A stretch of 64,000 nucleotides of DNA, from contig QNGE01000988.1 of assembly GCA_008508345.1 (NCBI GenBank), positions 47,103 through 111,102 of the forward strand, in the 5' to 3' direction. Origin of the DNA: Paragonimus westermani. Lineage: Eukaryota > Platyhelminthes > Trematoda > Plagiorchiida > Troglotrematidae. The notes under the pieces were generated by a model. It saw only the letters and a list, made by a program, of their open reading frames with translations. It made no database searches and was not told where the DNA came from. A program made the translations under genes and the position numbers. Shown here one piece after another: positions 48,246 to 58,781 of this stretch (the first letter of the stretch is position 1; the number at the start of each line of letters is the position of its first letter).

Positions 48246-51200
48246 TGTCAAACCTGAGAAGGTGTAAAGTATCTGTTAGAACTGTTTGGGCAAAAGCTTT
48301 GCTACAGACAAGGTAAGAATCATACTGAGCAGTCTGTTAAATTCAGTGGGGTTATTAAACTTTCTGGTTTGAACCACACGTGATCTTCGATTACACCTAA
48401 CTAGAAGAACCGCAGACACCCATGCCTTCAAACATGAAGCCTCGATAACACCTGTGAAGTCAGCCTTGGAACTCAATGAATAGCCTACTAAAACTACCAA
48501 AACAACTCAGCTGGACTAAAATTTATCTCTGTCAGCGATGGATTTAGACAAGCCTGTTCCTGAATTGTCATCTGTTTACTCAAGTCCATCGCTCAGTTCA
48601 GAGATAGCGAGCAAGGTCAAACCTGTGAGTTCCGACATGTTGTTGTGGTGACATGGTTTAACTGGTACAGCATCAACGCCAAATAGGTAGTCCTTTAAAA
48701 ATGTTCAAATTCTTTGGGCATATAATGGAGGCTGATAAATGAAGTTTTCGTGTCCATGGTGATAAGCCTATCGCTCAGTACAACTAGGTTGTAACCTTGG
48801 TAGACACCGATCACGTGATTCCATCATCGAATTGCATTCACACTGAGTAAAACACATATTTTGCGTCACTCATTTGATCAGAACTGAATCACGTAAGTGG
48901 CCAGCCTGACCGTTAATATCTTTGCCGCGACAGTTTACGATTACTGGAATTAGGCTGATTCACTTCTGGCGAGTTAGTTGAATTTAAGGATGGGAGAGAT
49001 TGAGGTGATGAATTTCAGACATAAAAGTGTAAAATGAAAGGTACAAGTGGGATGCGGATGGTGCACTATTGGAAGCGCTCCTCTCACTCACCGTTTTCCA
49101 CATCAGGTTACTTTAAATTCTTAGAACTAGCTTGTTTTTTTATAGCCTGGATCTCACTGTTGAAGACTAATCTTGCACTTGCGAGCCCTGTTTCAGAGGA
49201 CTCTACAAAGAAGTCTGTTTCTGTTTGAATTGGTTCTGGTTTACAGTGAATAAGTGATGTGCAAGTAGAACCGGAGATTGTGAAGCGCGAGTCACTTGTT
49301 ACAACGCAAATGTGCACAATTCGTTTGGTTATGGTAACCCTGAAGGGCTAATTCGGAAACGGGTGTAGTCATTTAACTGAAAACCATCGGAGACTGGAAT
49401 TTTTTATAGTGGAAAAGAATTTAATGTTTAAGTGTAAAGGATTCTGTGTTAAGTAACACTATAAGAACGGACAAGGAGGCTTCCAAACAAAGGCTTTGCT
49501 TTGCGGACAGCTGTTTTCGGTAATTCTCATCGGGCCTTTACAGTTACACAGTGTAGATGCGTTTTATATAGGAATAACTGGAGCAAGTCAAACGGCCGGC
49601 ACGCATAACAGTGTAACACATTCGCCAACACTCCCACCCCCCTCCAATAGACTGTCATCTGCCCCATGCCTATGATCTTATTGACCCATTTGACTTGCTC
49701 CAGTTTTTCCTATGTAAAACGCATTTACTCTATGTAATTGTAGAAGCCCGATGAGAATTACTGAAAACAGCTGTTCGCATAACTAACTTCTTATGAAAGG
49801 GCTTTGTTCCAAATATGGTAAGGATCATGCGGGTATGAACCAAAGTTAGGCTTAACTAATTTGAATAATGAGTGGAGTACATGCAGCTCAACGGACATTT
49901 ACCTGCCACCTTTAGCAATAAAATTTACAAACTATTTCAAAACTGACCAGGTGGCCAATTAAATCCTAGGGTGGGAACAGCAACGTAAATGCACGCATCC
50001 AGGTTTCTTTCAAATTCATCCATCGATTTAGCTGTTACGGTACGCTCAGACAGGATATTTTACTTTGGAAATATCTTAACACTGAGGGAGTTTTTTTCAG
50101 GCAGCTCATCTCATGTTGCTAATTCAGAAAGTCCTCACAGAGAAATCCACTTGCGTTAGACTTGGGAATATGCAGCAGAGAACACAGCAGCTAATGTAAT
50201 ATTTCATACGGTAAAATAAAATCGTCTGACTTGCCAGTAATACTCGGAAACCTGATCAAGGTTTAACAACGTTTCTTAAAAAGAAAGTGGGCGAAGGGTT
50301 AAAACTCTGTTCTATGTTTTAGCCAAAATAACTATATAAAAGGCACTGCTTTGTGGTTTAGCAATGCAAACTGCCAAGAGCACATCGAGGCTTTTCCTTG
50401 TCAGCAATATTATTTGTCATTTGTTACATTTCTGCATCGTCAGTTGTGGTATTCTGAGGAAGCAGCCGTAGACCTAGAGTGTAACACCGATGGTTGCATT
50501 GTATGAGGCAGAGAGTATGTCGTTTAACCTTACAACGATAATTCTGACAGGCTGTGAACGAAAGAACTAATATGCCATCGATAACACGCTGATAGAATTT
50601 TACACACAGGATTATGTAATTGAGTCTATGAATCATTGACAAATGCTGGAAAGTTGACATTTACGGGCTTACTTCAAGCAACGGCTCCGGTCCATTACTC
50701 TCTGGCTTCAAGCGATCTGCTTAGATATAGAAAGTCACTTTGGAATATGTTTATTACGCGGTATCGTCTGATACACAACGTGATCCCTGAACTGGTCATC
50801 GAGTGTGCACTGCAAAACTTTCAAGACACTAGACAATAGGGTACCTGCTGTTGATAGCTTTTTGCTATCATTGCTTGAGAACGGACTATACAGTGTAAGC
50901 TTTCCAGATGCTGGTAGGCTTATTCTAGACTAAACGACTATTGCACGTTTAATTCAGTGACTCTACCAGCTTTCCGACCTATCCTTTAAGTACCACTTGA
51001 GAAATGAGACCAGAGCCTGGAGATCCGTTATAACGCAGCCACGTCAACTTTTAAAACAAAACAAACGAAAATCCCTACTATCGTGAGTTCACACGGAATA
51101 TTGTTCACAATGGCGAATAGTAGGCTCCCGTGGTTGTCGCTTGGGATACTGATGTCCTGTAGTTTGAAAACGTTAGCCGTTTCTGGTTTTGAGATGATGA

Positions 51201-51714
51201 CGTTCCGTCTATCTTGCAGCCGCCAGCCCCTTGATGGGGTTAGTTGCAGTGACGCACAATAGTTTTGCATTGATGTTAAAACTACCAGCCAACTTCAACT
51301 GATAACGGCGTTCTTTTTGCACGGCTACTGCTTTTTATTTTCAATGTGGCTGTAATCAATGTGCAATTAGACAGTCATTTCAAGGTTACATGTATTCCAA
51401 GCCTATCTCTTGAAAATGAGCGGCTTTGATATGCATTATTTGATCGGACTCCCTCCCACATGATCTAAGATACTTTACAAGGACACAGGTTGCGGATATT
51501 TGGTAGAGATTGTCGGGAGAATTCTTTTGTCCAGTCGTTGTTTTTGCGAAAATCTCGATGATTAGGCTATGTACAAAGGATTCCAGCGAATCGTTTTTTA
51601 AACCACGCACTCGTTACCGACGCTACGGCCGACTTGAGTAAGATATGATGACCTGGCGTGCAGAAGTAAAGTGGTTCATCAGAGGATTAGCTACTGTAGA
51701 TCGTGTTCGCCCCC
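48246..51714. other. Upstream of RPGRIP1L: MITE only
   Basis: Likely holds the promoter and perhaps a 5' non-coding exon of RPGRIP1L, but I cannot place them. The fold-back element at 49.5-49.8 kb is the only recognised feature. Confidence 0.3.
49488..49806. mobile_element. Fold-back MITE-like element with 7-bp duplication
   Basis: 49488-49595 and 49686-49806 are inverted copies: for example CAGCTGTTTTCGGTAATTCT on the left against CAGCTGTTTTCAGTAATTCT on the right arm read in reverse. The ends are CAAAG...CTTTG, and the spacer is about 90 bp with no ORF. It is flanked by exact TTCCAAA repeats at 49481-49487 and 49807-49813. Non-autonomous DNA transposon is the simplest reading; a 7-bp duplication does not point cleanly to one superfamily. 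Confidence 0.82.
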
Positions 51715-52120
51715 TTCGCTGGGCACCTTGTGACTCACAGAGTCGGTAACTGGGAATGTCAGGTTGGATAGCGGCTAATCAAAATCGGTGGTGTGTGTGT
51801 GTTGTCGTTGTTTGTCCGAGTTGTTTGTGGGGTCAGTACATTTGATGATGTAGGGCAGTGTAGACCACAAGGAAGCTTGTCTTGCTGATGACACCTTATT
51901 TCACTTGCAGTCCGGACGTTTGTTTGTAAGTTGTAGACACCTTGATGCTGTATATCCTAATATATTCATAACTATTTTTAGCAGCTAGGTAATTTTCTCT
52001 CCCTTTCTCTTTTCTTCTTTCTTGTGCAGGGTTTGCCTTTTTTGATTCGTGGTTTTACAGCAGTTAGTCATCGGTGAGAGCCATTGAGTTATTGTTGTCT
52101 GTGATAACTATGTTGTTTAG
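51715..52120 (+). repeat. RTE 3'-tail repeat copy
   Basis: TCGTTGTTTGTCCGAGTTGT, GAAGCTTGTCTTGCTGATGA, CTTTCTTGTGCAGGGTTTGCC and CAGTTAGTCATCGGTGAGAG follow the order of the copy at 42374-42760. No reverse-transcriptase blocks were found upstream of it. Confidence 0.6.
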
Positions 52121-54823
52121 GTTATAAGTAGACTACCTGAATTATTTCGATCAGAATCACTCACAAATGATTATTTAATACCAGGTTAGTTCCAGCTTTT
52201 GGTTGCTCTTATCATTAAATGCCTCCGCCAGTTGTCTTCAGTTGGTTGTGTAGTAATTTATTACAAAAGAACATATGGAGGAACTGGGTTTTCTTTTGTA
52301 GTCAGTTCAACAGTGATATTCACCGTATTCACTAAGACCGAGTGAAAAGTCGGTGTACAGTTTGGTGATCATGTATGTCCAACGGGTTGAGAAGTAGTAC
52401 AAGCCAAAAAGGTCTCTAAGAAATCCCACCAACATCAACGTTTGATATTTTGGCTTACATGAAGGTATAATAAAAATGAAGTGCCCAAGAATTTGTTTCA
52501 CATTGAACCCCGTTGGAATAAAAGTCAGGTTGCAGAGAATTGTGTAAGAACCTTCTTGTGGACGTATTATTTATGGCAGTATTCGATGGTTACTTAACGA
52601 TCAGTGAGGAGTGTGGAGAACAGTATCTCATATCAGTCAGGCAAGGTTAAGTATCAACGAAGCGCACAATATGCAATACGATTTCGAAGGGGAGGGCGCA
52701 AAAGATTCCAGCCGTGTACTACAGAAGGTAGCAATTGCAACAAACTACACCACACACTTTTTACAGCGACACTCCTCATAATTTGGTGTCACTCCTGGCA
52801 GTCGTAGACTTTCCTTCTGACCTCCCTCCTTACTATAGCCGCTCCTGCCTTATTACAAGCCGAGGGATCTGTATTGGTGTATAAACACTAAATAGGAGGT
52901 GTCTTTCAACAATGTTATCTCTAAAAATAGCTGTATGGTTAAATGCCTTACATTTCCTAGTTCAGAGTCATCGTCGCAGCCAACATGACCGCTTATTACA
53001 CTTTTCATCTTAACTGGGGCTTATCAGATATCAGCTGTTTCTCATGAGTACACTGGAATGCATACGAAGCAGGTTCAGTATTTTGAGTATGGTCTGCATA
53101 AAATATTGTGCTTGAAACAAGCTGGAAACTAATTCCCCTCAGGCATCTAGAGTTACATCATCTGTTCTTCGCTTCAAAGAGCTACTTGCAAAATCGGGAT
53201 GTCGAGGTAGCCATTTAGTGGGAATGGTAGGGAACAAATTTATACCAGATTCCAGTTATTCACAACGTAAGATCATACAAATCGAGGCGAGCGATCTAGA
53301 GTAACGAACTGAGTGAATGAGTGGTGTGTTTCTGATAGGCGAAGTCGAGCTGCGATCGATCAGTCAGGCAAAATGGTAATACAGCAGAACGGTAAGTAAA
53401 TGTGCGGCATGATTCACACATTCAACTGCATGAGTTACCTATCGATATACTGAAATGTTCAAACAAATCGCTAAACACTTAAGAAATTTTTCAACAGAAG
53501 GGTAAAAATAACAATCGGAGCTTCAACAGATTCAATCACAAACAAATAGGGTCATTACAACGGACCACTGTACAAGCCTTGATCAACTACATGTTCAGAC
53601 ACAACCTCTTCACCACATAGCCACTTACACTGGAGTAGTACACATTGGGAATTCTGATGATTATATGACTGTTGTTTTGCCTGTGATCTAGAGCCATAAG
53701 GAAGAATCTCAATCGAGCCCTCTTACATAGTGTGGCAAGTTTTTTGCAGAATGGGCATTTTCCCACTTCATCTTGGTCAGATAACACGGCTTGAAGTGTG
53801 CTCGAAAGGTTAGACTATTTTGCATGCTAACAAAGCCGTTGAGTGAACCGATTCCTGAAGTCTGGAAGTCACAGACGTTCCAAGCGCTCTACAAATGGAT
53901 ATCTGTTGCACGACACGTGTGAAACTACGTTCACAGTAACATTTTCAAAAAAAGGTTGAACTCCCTAATGGAATAGGTCAGTTTATCCTCAACTGTGGCT
54001 GACTTCAACGTGCCTGTAAGCTAATCAACTTTAGTTTAGATTTCCTACTCTAGTTTAGTCTCTAAGTTTTTGTGATACTCTAGGTTATTGCTCAAACTGT
54101 TCAAGTTTGGGATACTTCACATGAAGCTGTCGCCTAGTACCAGTTTTCGTACCATCTTCTCTGCTTGTTAATGCTAATTCACCTCACGCGCGGGTGTTAG
54201 GCACGAAATTTACAAGCGCACAATTCTCGGAGGTCGCTGTGACTTTAATTTCCACGAGGTATATTTACTACCGTGCTCAGACGCTTCGACGATAAACAGA
54301 CAAGAATGGCCTACTTGATGTAAGTGACCCAATAGAGTATTATACCCTATTTTATTTCGTGTATGCATACAGCTACATACCACGTGAGTTATTGACGAGG
54401 GAAATAGTCTGCAGCATTTTCATTGTTTCTTACTTGTATGGTACATACAGGGCAGAAGTTTCGTGCAATCACATGTTGAAACCGGATAGAGTTCACTCCT
54501 AAACACAGTGGACTAGCGGGCCAGAGGCGCATTCTAGAACCGATACTGGCGAATTTCAAATATTGTGCTGTGCTTTTTCAAAAGGTGAACATTGAAAGAC
54601 AATACCATTTGCCTGTTACCATAAAAGACAATTTTGTACGCGGAAAATTATGTAAATGTTAACGTTTTTGTGCATGTGAAGCACTCTTATTGGGAAACAC
54701 TTTGAAATCAGACAGCAGTTTTGCGTATAAATTAGCCAATCAGTGGAAAACGGAACGATCATCTTATTTTGTTGCCGTTAGCTGGTAAAAATTACGACGT
54801 TCATTCTACGGGGGTTCTCCTAT

Positions 54824-54860
<37 letters not shown>

Positions 54861-56447
54861 TATATTGCTACCTCTAATGAGCTTTCTGATGATCACGTGA
54901 TCCAAAGCGCTTCCAGATAATCAACACTAGTACCTGTGTTGCGCACGACGGAAATTGCTAAAGGCAACGTACGGTATAAGCAACACGATCCTCTTATTCA
55001 AGAGGCTGTTCTGAATCATTGATGGAGGAAACGTGGTCATGTGGGAAAAAACGCACGTTAATGTGGGCTATTCAGTGTTTAAGTTCGTGAAACTAATTTT
55101 TTATCTTATTCTACTCAGCTTTGCATCATATCGCACATTTTTAAGTACCTTCAGTAAGTAGATATAATGTTACCACTTATTTGTGCGCCATTACCGCGCT
55201 GCGCAGTTCATCTTGACTTCTAATGTAAATCAAGCTTCTGTGGCATGAGGCAGCTATCTAAGTTTTTGTTTTATGATAAGCAGTCGCCAACCAAATTGTT
55301 GATAACATATATGAGTCTCAATACGTTTTCATATACTCCAGACCGAATTCTGTTGGGAGCAATACTTTTCTTCAGTAGTTATTCACTTGCTTTATTTTTA
55401 TGCGATGAGTGTTTGTCAGCTGTGTTGGTGCGCTTTGTATTGTAATTTTACACACAATTTAAACTATTCAACTCACAGACTCCCTCTCGAGAAAGATACG
55501 AGATTACTATGGTCATGAATTTAAAAATAAGAACAAATGTAGCTGTTATTTAGGGTAGTGCCAGGATGTACATCAACACTCATCAGTTTCCTGTATTCAT
55601 TACGAGCAAACCAGTTTTCTGAAACTTTTGCGGGTTTTTTTTATCATGTTGAACAGTGTATGACAGATATAGTGAATAGCCACAGCACGGCTTCTCTTAG
55701 AACCTCTGTTGCAACCGTGATCTCTTGCTCGTTTATTCAGTGCGCATGATTCTGTATACGCCTGTTATAGAAAGCCTAATATACGCTCAACGCCACTTTT
55801 TTCAGCCGTACCCATGTAGCAGATTGCCCTCCGGGATATGCCGGTATCCCGCGGGTTTCGATGGGCAATGAGAAAAATCTTAAAACGTTATCGCATGAAG
55901 TAATTATCCAAAAAGTAAAAGTTTATCAACTTCGTTTCCAAATCTGCATTATTCTTTTCAACAAGTTTAGTGAGCTTCATCTAAACTAACTCGTAAATTT
56001 AGAAATCCTCAATTGCTAATCTGTCTAGCTAGCTGAGGAAGGTGCGGTGGAAGTCGGGCGGTTTGGCTGTTCCTAAAGAGTACGCGGGAAATTAGCCCAC
56101 AATGTGCATTTTCGTGTACCACTTACGAAGAATGCTTTCAGACGGTTGTTTTTGTTTCGTTCTATCTCAAATATTTACGGAGATAAAGGATTTCCAACAC
56201 ACTCATAAAACTTGTATCATTATGGTTCATGTTCGAATATTGCACAAGTTGAACAGAATATTTGAAACATTCTTTTCCCGTCAAAAATTTGAATAAAGAA
56301 GACAGTAGGCTGATGTTGCACGATTTATGTCCGGACAAATTTCGCTGCATCTTTACGAGTGCATAATACAGACCACTTATATATTAGTGTGAGAAAGAGA
56401 ACAAGATACCAGAGAAAGCCACTTGTCAGAGTGCACAATCACTGTCA
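52121..56447. other. Intergenic: (AT)n tract, otherwise nothing recognised
   Basis: No exon-like or element signal except the dinucleotide tract at 54827-54859. Confidence 0.35.
54827..54859. repeat. (AT)n microsatellite
   Basis: 33 bp of uninterrupted AT dinucleotide, the only pure microsatellite of note in the window. Confidence 0.98.
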
Positions 56448-58778
56448 CTACCAAGGTAGCGACAACCCTACAAACAGTTGTTTCTGAACACACAACACGG
56501 GTTTGAACTTTCGGAATGCAATCGCTTCGGCATAACGCAGTGTTCGCCTGTGTGACGTTGAGTAGATAACGCGAAATGCCGTTGTGGGGTCACATTGGTG
56601 TTGCGTCATTAGAATATGACGCTCAATGGACGATGCAGGCTCCTTGTTTCTATGCGCGGCTGTGACATTATGTGTTCGCGTAATCTGTTCCCTGACCCAC
56701 TTCGGGATGTGTTCCGTGACCCTGGTTCGCAACTGGCGCTCAGTCCTGCCTATGTAGGATGCTCCGCATCTACATCGATATTCATAGATAAGATTGGATT
56801 TGGCTGACTCAGGTACCGGTTGTTTCACACAGGGTGTCGGAATCCGGAATGTTCTGAACAGAATCACTGGAACCACTGCATTGTATGTTCTCGCGATAGA
56901 ACTAACCAGACGACGGTGGATAAGTTGGCATACATCATCACCCTTGAAGGGAAGACGAAGAAATACCGGCTTTTTGGACACTGTGTCGGGTCGAATTCCT
57001 ATGTCGATGGGCTGTTTAAATCTTGCAATAAACGGTTTAGGATAGCCGTTTAGTTGTAGGGTGGTCTCTAACAGGGCCATCTCTTCTTGAACAGTATCTT
57101 CAGTGCAGATACGTCTGGCCCGATCAAACAAAGTGCGCACCAAACTCTGTTTGTAGGATCGGGGAACAAAGCTTTCAAAATGCAGGTACTGACCTGTCCA
57201 AGTGCTCTTGCGGTGGACGCTTCGTTGAATCGAGCCATCTGCATTTCTCCTGATGCATATATCCAGAAATGGTAGGCTGTTTTGATTCTCGCCTTCCATA
57301 CTGAAATGTATGTTTGGGTGCAGGGAATTCATCTGATCAATTAAGCTCTGTGCTTGCAGTTGATTGTGTGCGATGAGAAGAATATCATCGACGTATCGCT
57401 TGTATAGCTGCACGGAAGATAACCGTTCTGTAACTTGTTGCTCAAGTTTTGCTACAAAAATGTCTGCCAGAATAGGGCCAAGCGGGCTACCCATAGCTAC
57501 CCCATCAATCTGTCTGTAGACCGAGTCTTGGAAAACAAAGCTGACGTTTTTGGTACAGAGCAGCAGTAGTTGTTCCAATTCGCTTTCGGGTATTCCAACT
57601 TCTAGATGATGCAACCTCATATAGGAAAGCAGGAATTCGATACATTCATCTAGGGGAACGTTCGTAAACAACGACTCCACATCAAATGAGCATAAATATT
57701 TGTCCCGAATATTCATTGTCTCAAGTAAGCTAGCAAGTTCAAAACTATCTTTCAGACAAAACTGAGTAATTCGGTCTCGAATGGGTTTCAAAAGTTTCGC
57801 AAGCCATTTAGCTACTTTGTGTTGTGGCGAGTTAGACATAGACAGAATCGGCCTGAGAGGGACGCCAGTCTTGTGAAGTTTCGGGAGTCCATATAGCTGT
57901 GGGACCTGGGTTCCAATTGACTTTAGAGATTTAAAGGTTGCTTCATTGATGAAGTTACCTTCCAGTAATACTTGCAGTTTTCTATTGATACTCTGTTCGA
58001 CGTCTACTGGGTTGTCTGGTCTTTCTTCCTTTTTGAATCTCAAGGAATCATTCAGAATAGGTTGCATCTTATTGATGTAGTCAACCTTGTCCATCAAAAC
58101 TGTTCCCGATCCTTTATCCGGTTGTAGCATGATCAATTTGTGGTTACATCTGAGCGATCTGAGGGCGCTGATATGTTGGTTTGTGAGGAGACACTTTTGC
58201 CGACTAGACATAGTTCGAAATTGGTGTTCCAAATCAACAAGCTTCGCTTTTAGCCAGCTCTTATTCTCGTCTGATGTAGGTTTCTGATTAGAGAATTGTT
58301 CATAGAACTGTTCAAAATGAGCTTGAGTCTCAATAGGGTTAATCTTTCCAGGTGGAATACAAAATTTTAAACCATAACATAAGGCTTCTAGCTGGATCTC
58401 GGTCAGTTGAAAGGAAGACAAATTCATCACGTACTTAGATGGATCCTTAGGGAATTTCTCCTCAATCATGTTGTGCTTAAGTGATTTCTCTAAACAATCG
58501 CGCATAGAAACTTTAGTTTTCTTGACAGCCATGGCGCAAAAATTTTCAAACTTTATTCGACATACCAAATTAAGTTGGTCCAATATTGGACGCTTCTGGT
58601 TGAACATGTTTCGATAGTTTGCGAGCTTCAATAGATCCTCCTCGAGGTGACACTTTGTGATCCGTCGAAGGTTACATCTAGATGGACGAATGTTGTCGGC
58701 CCGTAACTGTCTGCAGAAGCTAACAGGAAAGTTGTTACGCTGAAGACAGGAACGGAGGAATTCTGAACGTTCAAACGT
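56448..58778 (-). CDS. Penelope-like element ORF: reverse transcriptase plus GIY-YIG
   Basis: An open frame of 776 codons on the minus strand without a stop. Counting from residue 1 at 58631: PDKGSGTVLMDKVDY (171-185), LYGLPKLHKTGVPLRPIL (246-263), SFDVESLFTNVPLDE (315-329), VAMGSPLGPILADIF (378-392) and KRYVDDILLI (411-420) are the Penelope reverse-transcriptase motifs, with catalytic YVDD intact. The C-terminus has YEYRCRCGASYIGRTERQLR (616-635), the GIY-YIG nuclease signature, and a conserved EAIAF near 702. The frame extends 49 codons upstream to a TGA at 58781-58779, reading for example RSCLQRNNFPVSFCRQL, but contains no ATG before residue 9. The copy is probably 5'-truncated or starts on an upstream exon. 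It may encode a complete catalytic core. Confidence 0.93.
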   Translation of the reverse strand, partial: TFERSEFLRSCLQRNNFPVSFCRQLRADNIRPSRCNLRRITKCHLEEDLLKLANYRNMFNQKRPILDQLNLVCRIKFENFCAMAVKKTKVSMRDCLEKSLKHNMIEEKFPKDPSKYVMNLSSFQLTEIQLEALCYGLKFCIPPGKINPIETQAHFEQFYEQFSNQKPTSDENKSWLKAKLVDLEHQFRTMSSRQKCLLTNQHISALRSLRCNHKLIMLQPDKGSGTVLMDKVDYINKMQPILNDSLRFKKEERPDNPVDVEQSINRKLQVLLEGNFINEATFKSLKSIGTQVPQLYGLPKLHKTGVPLRPILSMSNSPQHKVAKWLAKLLKPIRDRITQFCLKDSFELASLLETMNIRDKYLCSFDVESLFTNVPLDECIEFLLSYMRLHHLEVGIPESELEQLLLLCTKNVSFVFQDSVYRQIDGVAMGSPLGPILADIFVAKLEQQVTERLSSVQLYKRYVDDILLIAHNQLQAQSLIDQMNSLHPNIHFSMEGENQNSLPFLDICIRRNADGSIQRSVHRKSTWTGQYLHFESFVPRSYKQSLVRTLFDRARRICTEDTVQEEMALLETTLQLNGYPKPFIARFKQPIDIGIRPDTVSKKPVFLRLPFKGDDVCQLIHRRLVSSIARTYNAVVPVILFRTFRIPTPCVKQPVPESAKSNLIYEYRCRCGASYIGRTERQLRTRVTEHIPKWVREQITRTHNVTAAHRNKEPASSIERHILMTQHQCDPTTAFRVIYSTSHRRTLRYAEAIAFRKFKPVLCVQKQLFVGLSLPW

Positions 58779-58781
58779 TCA

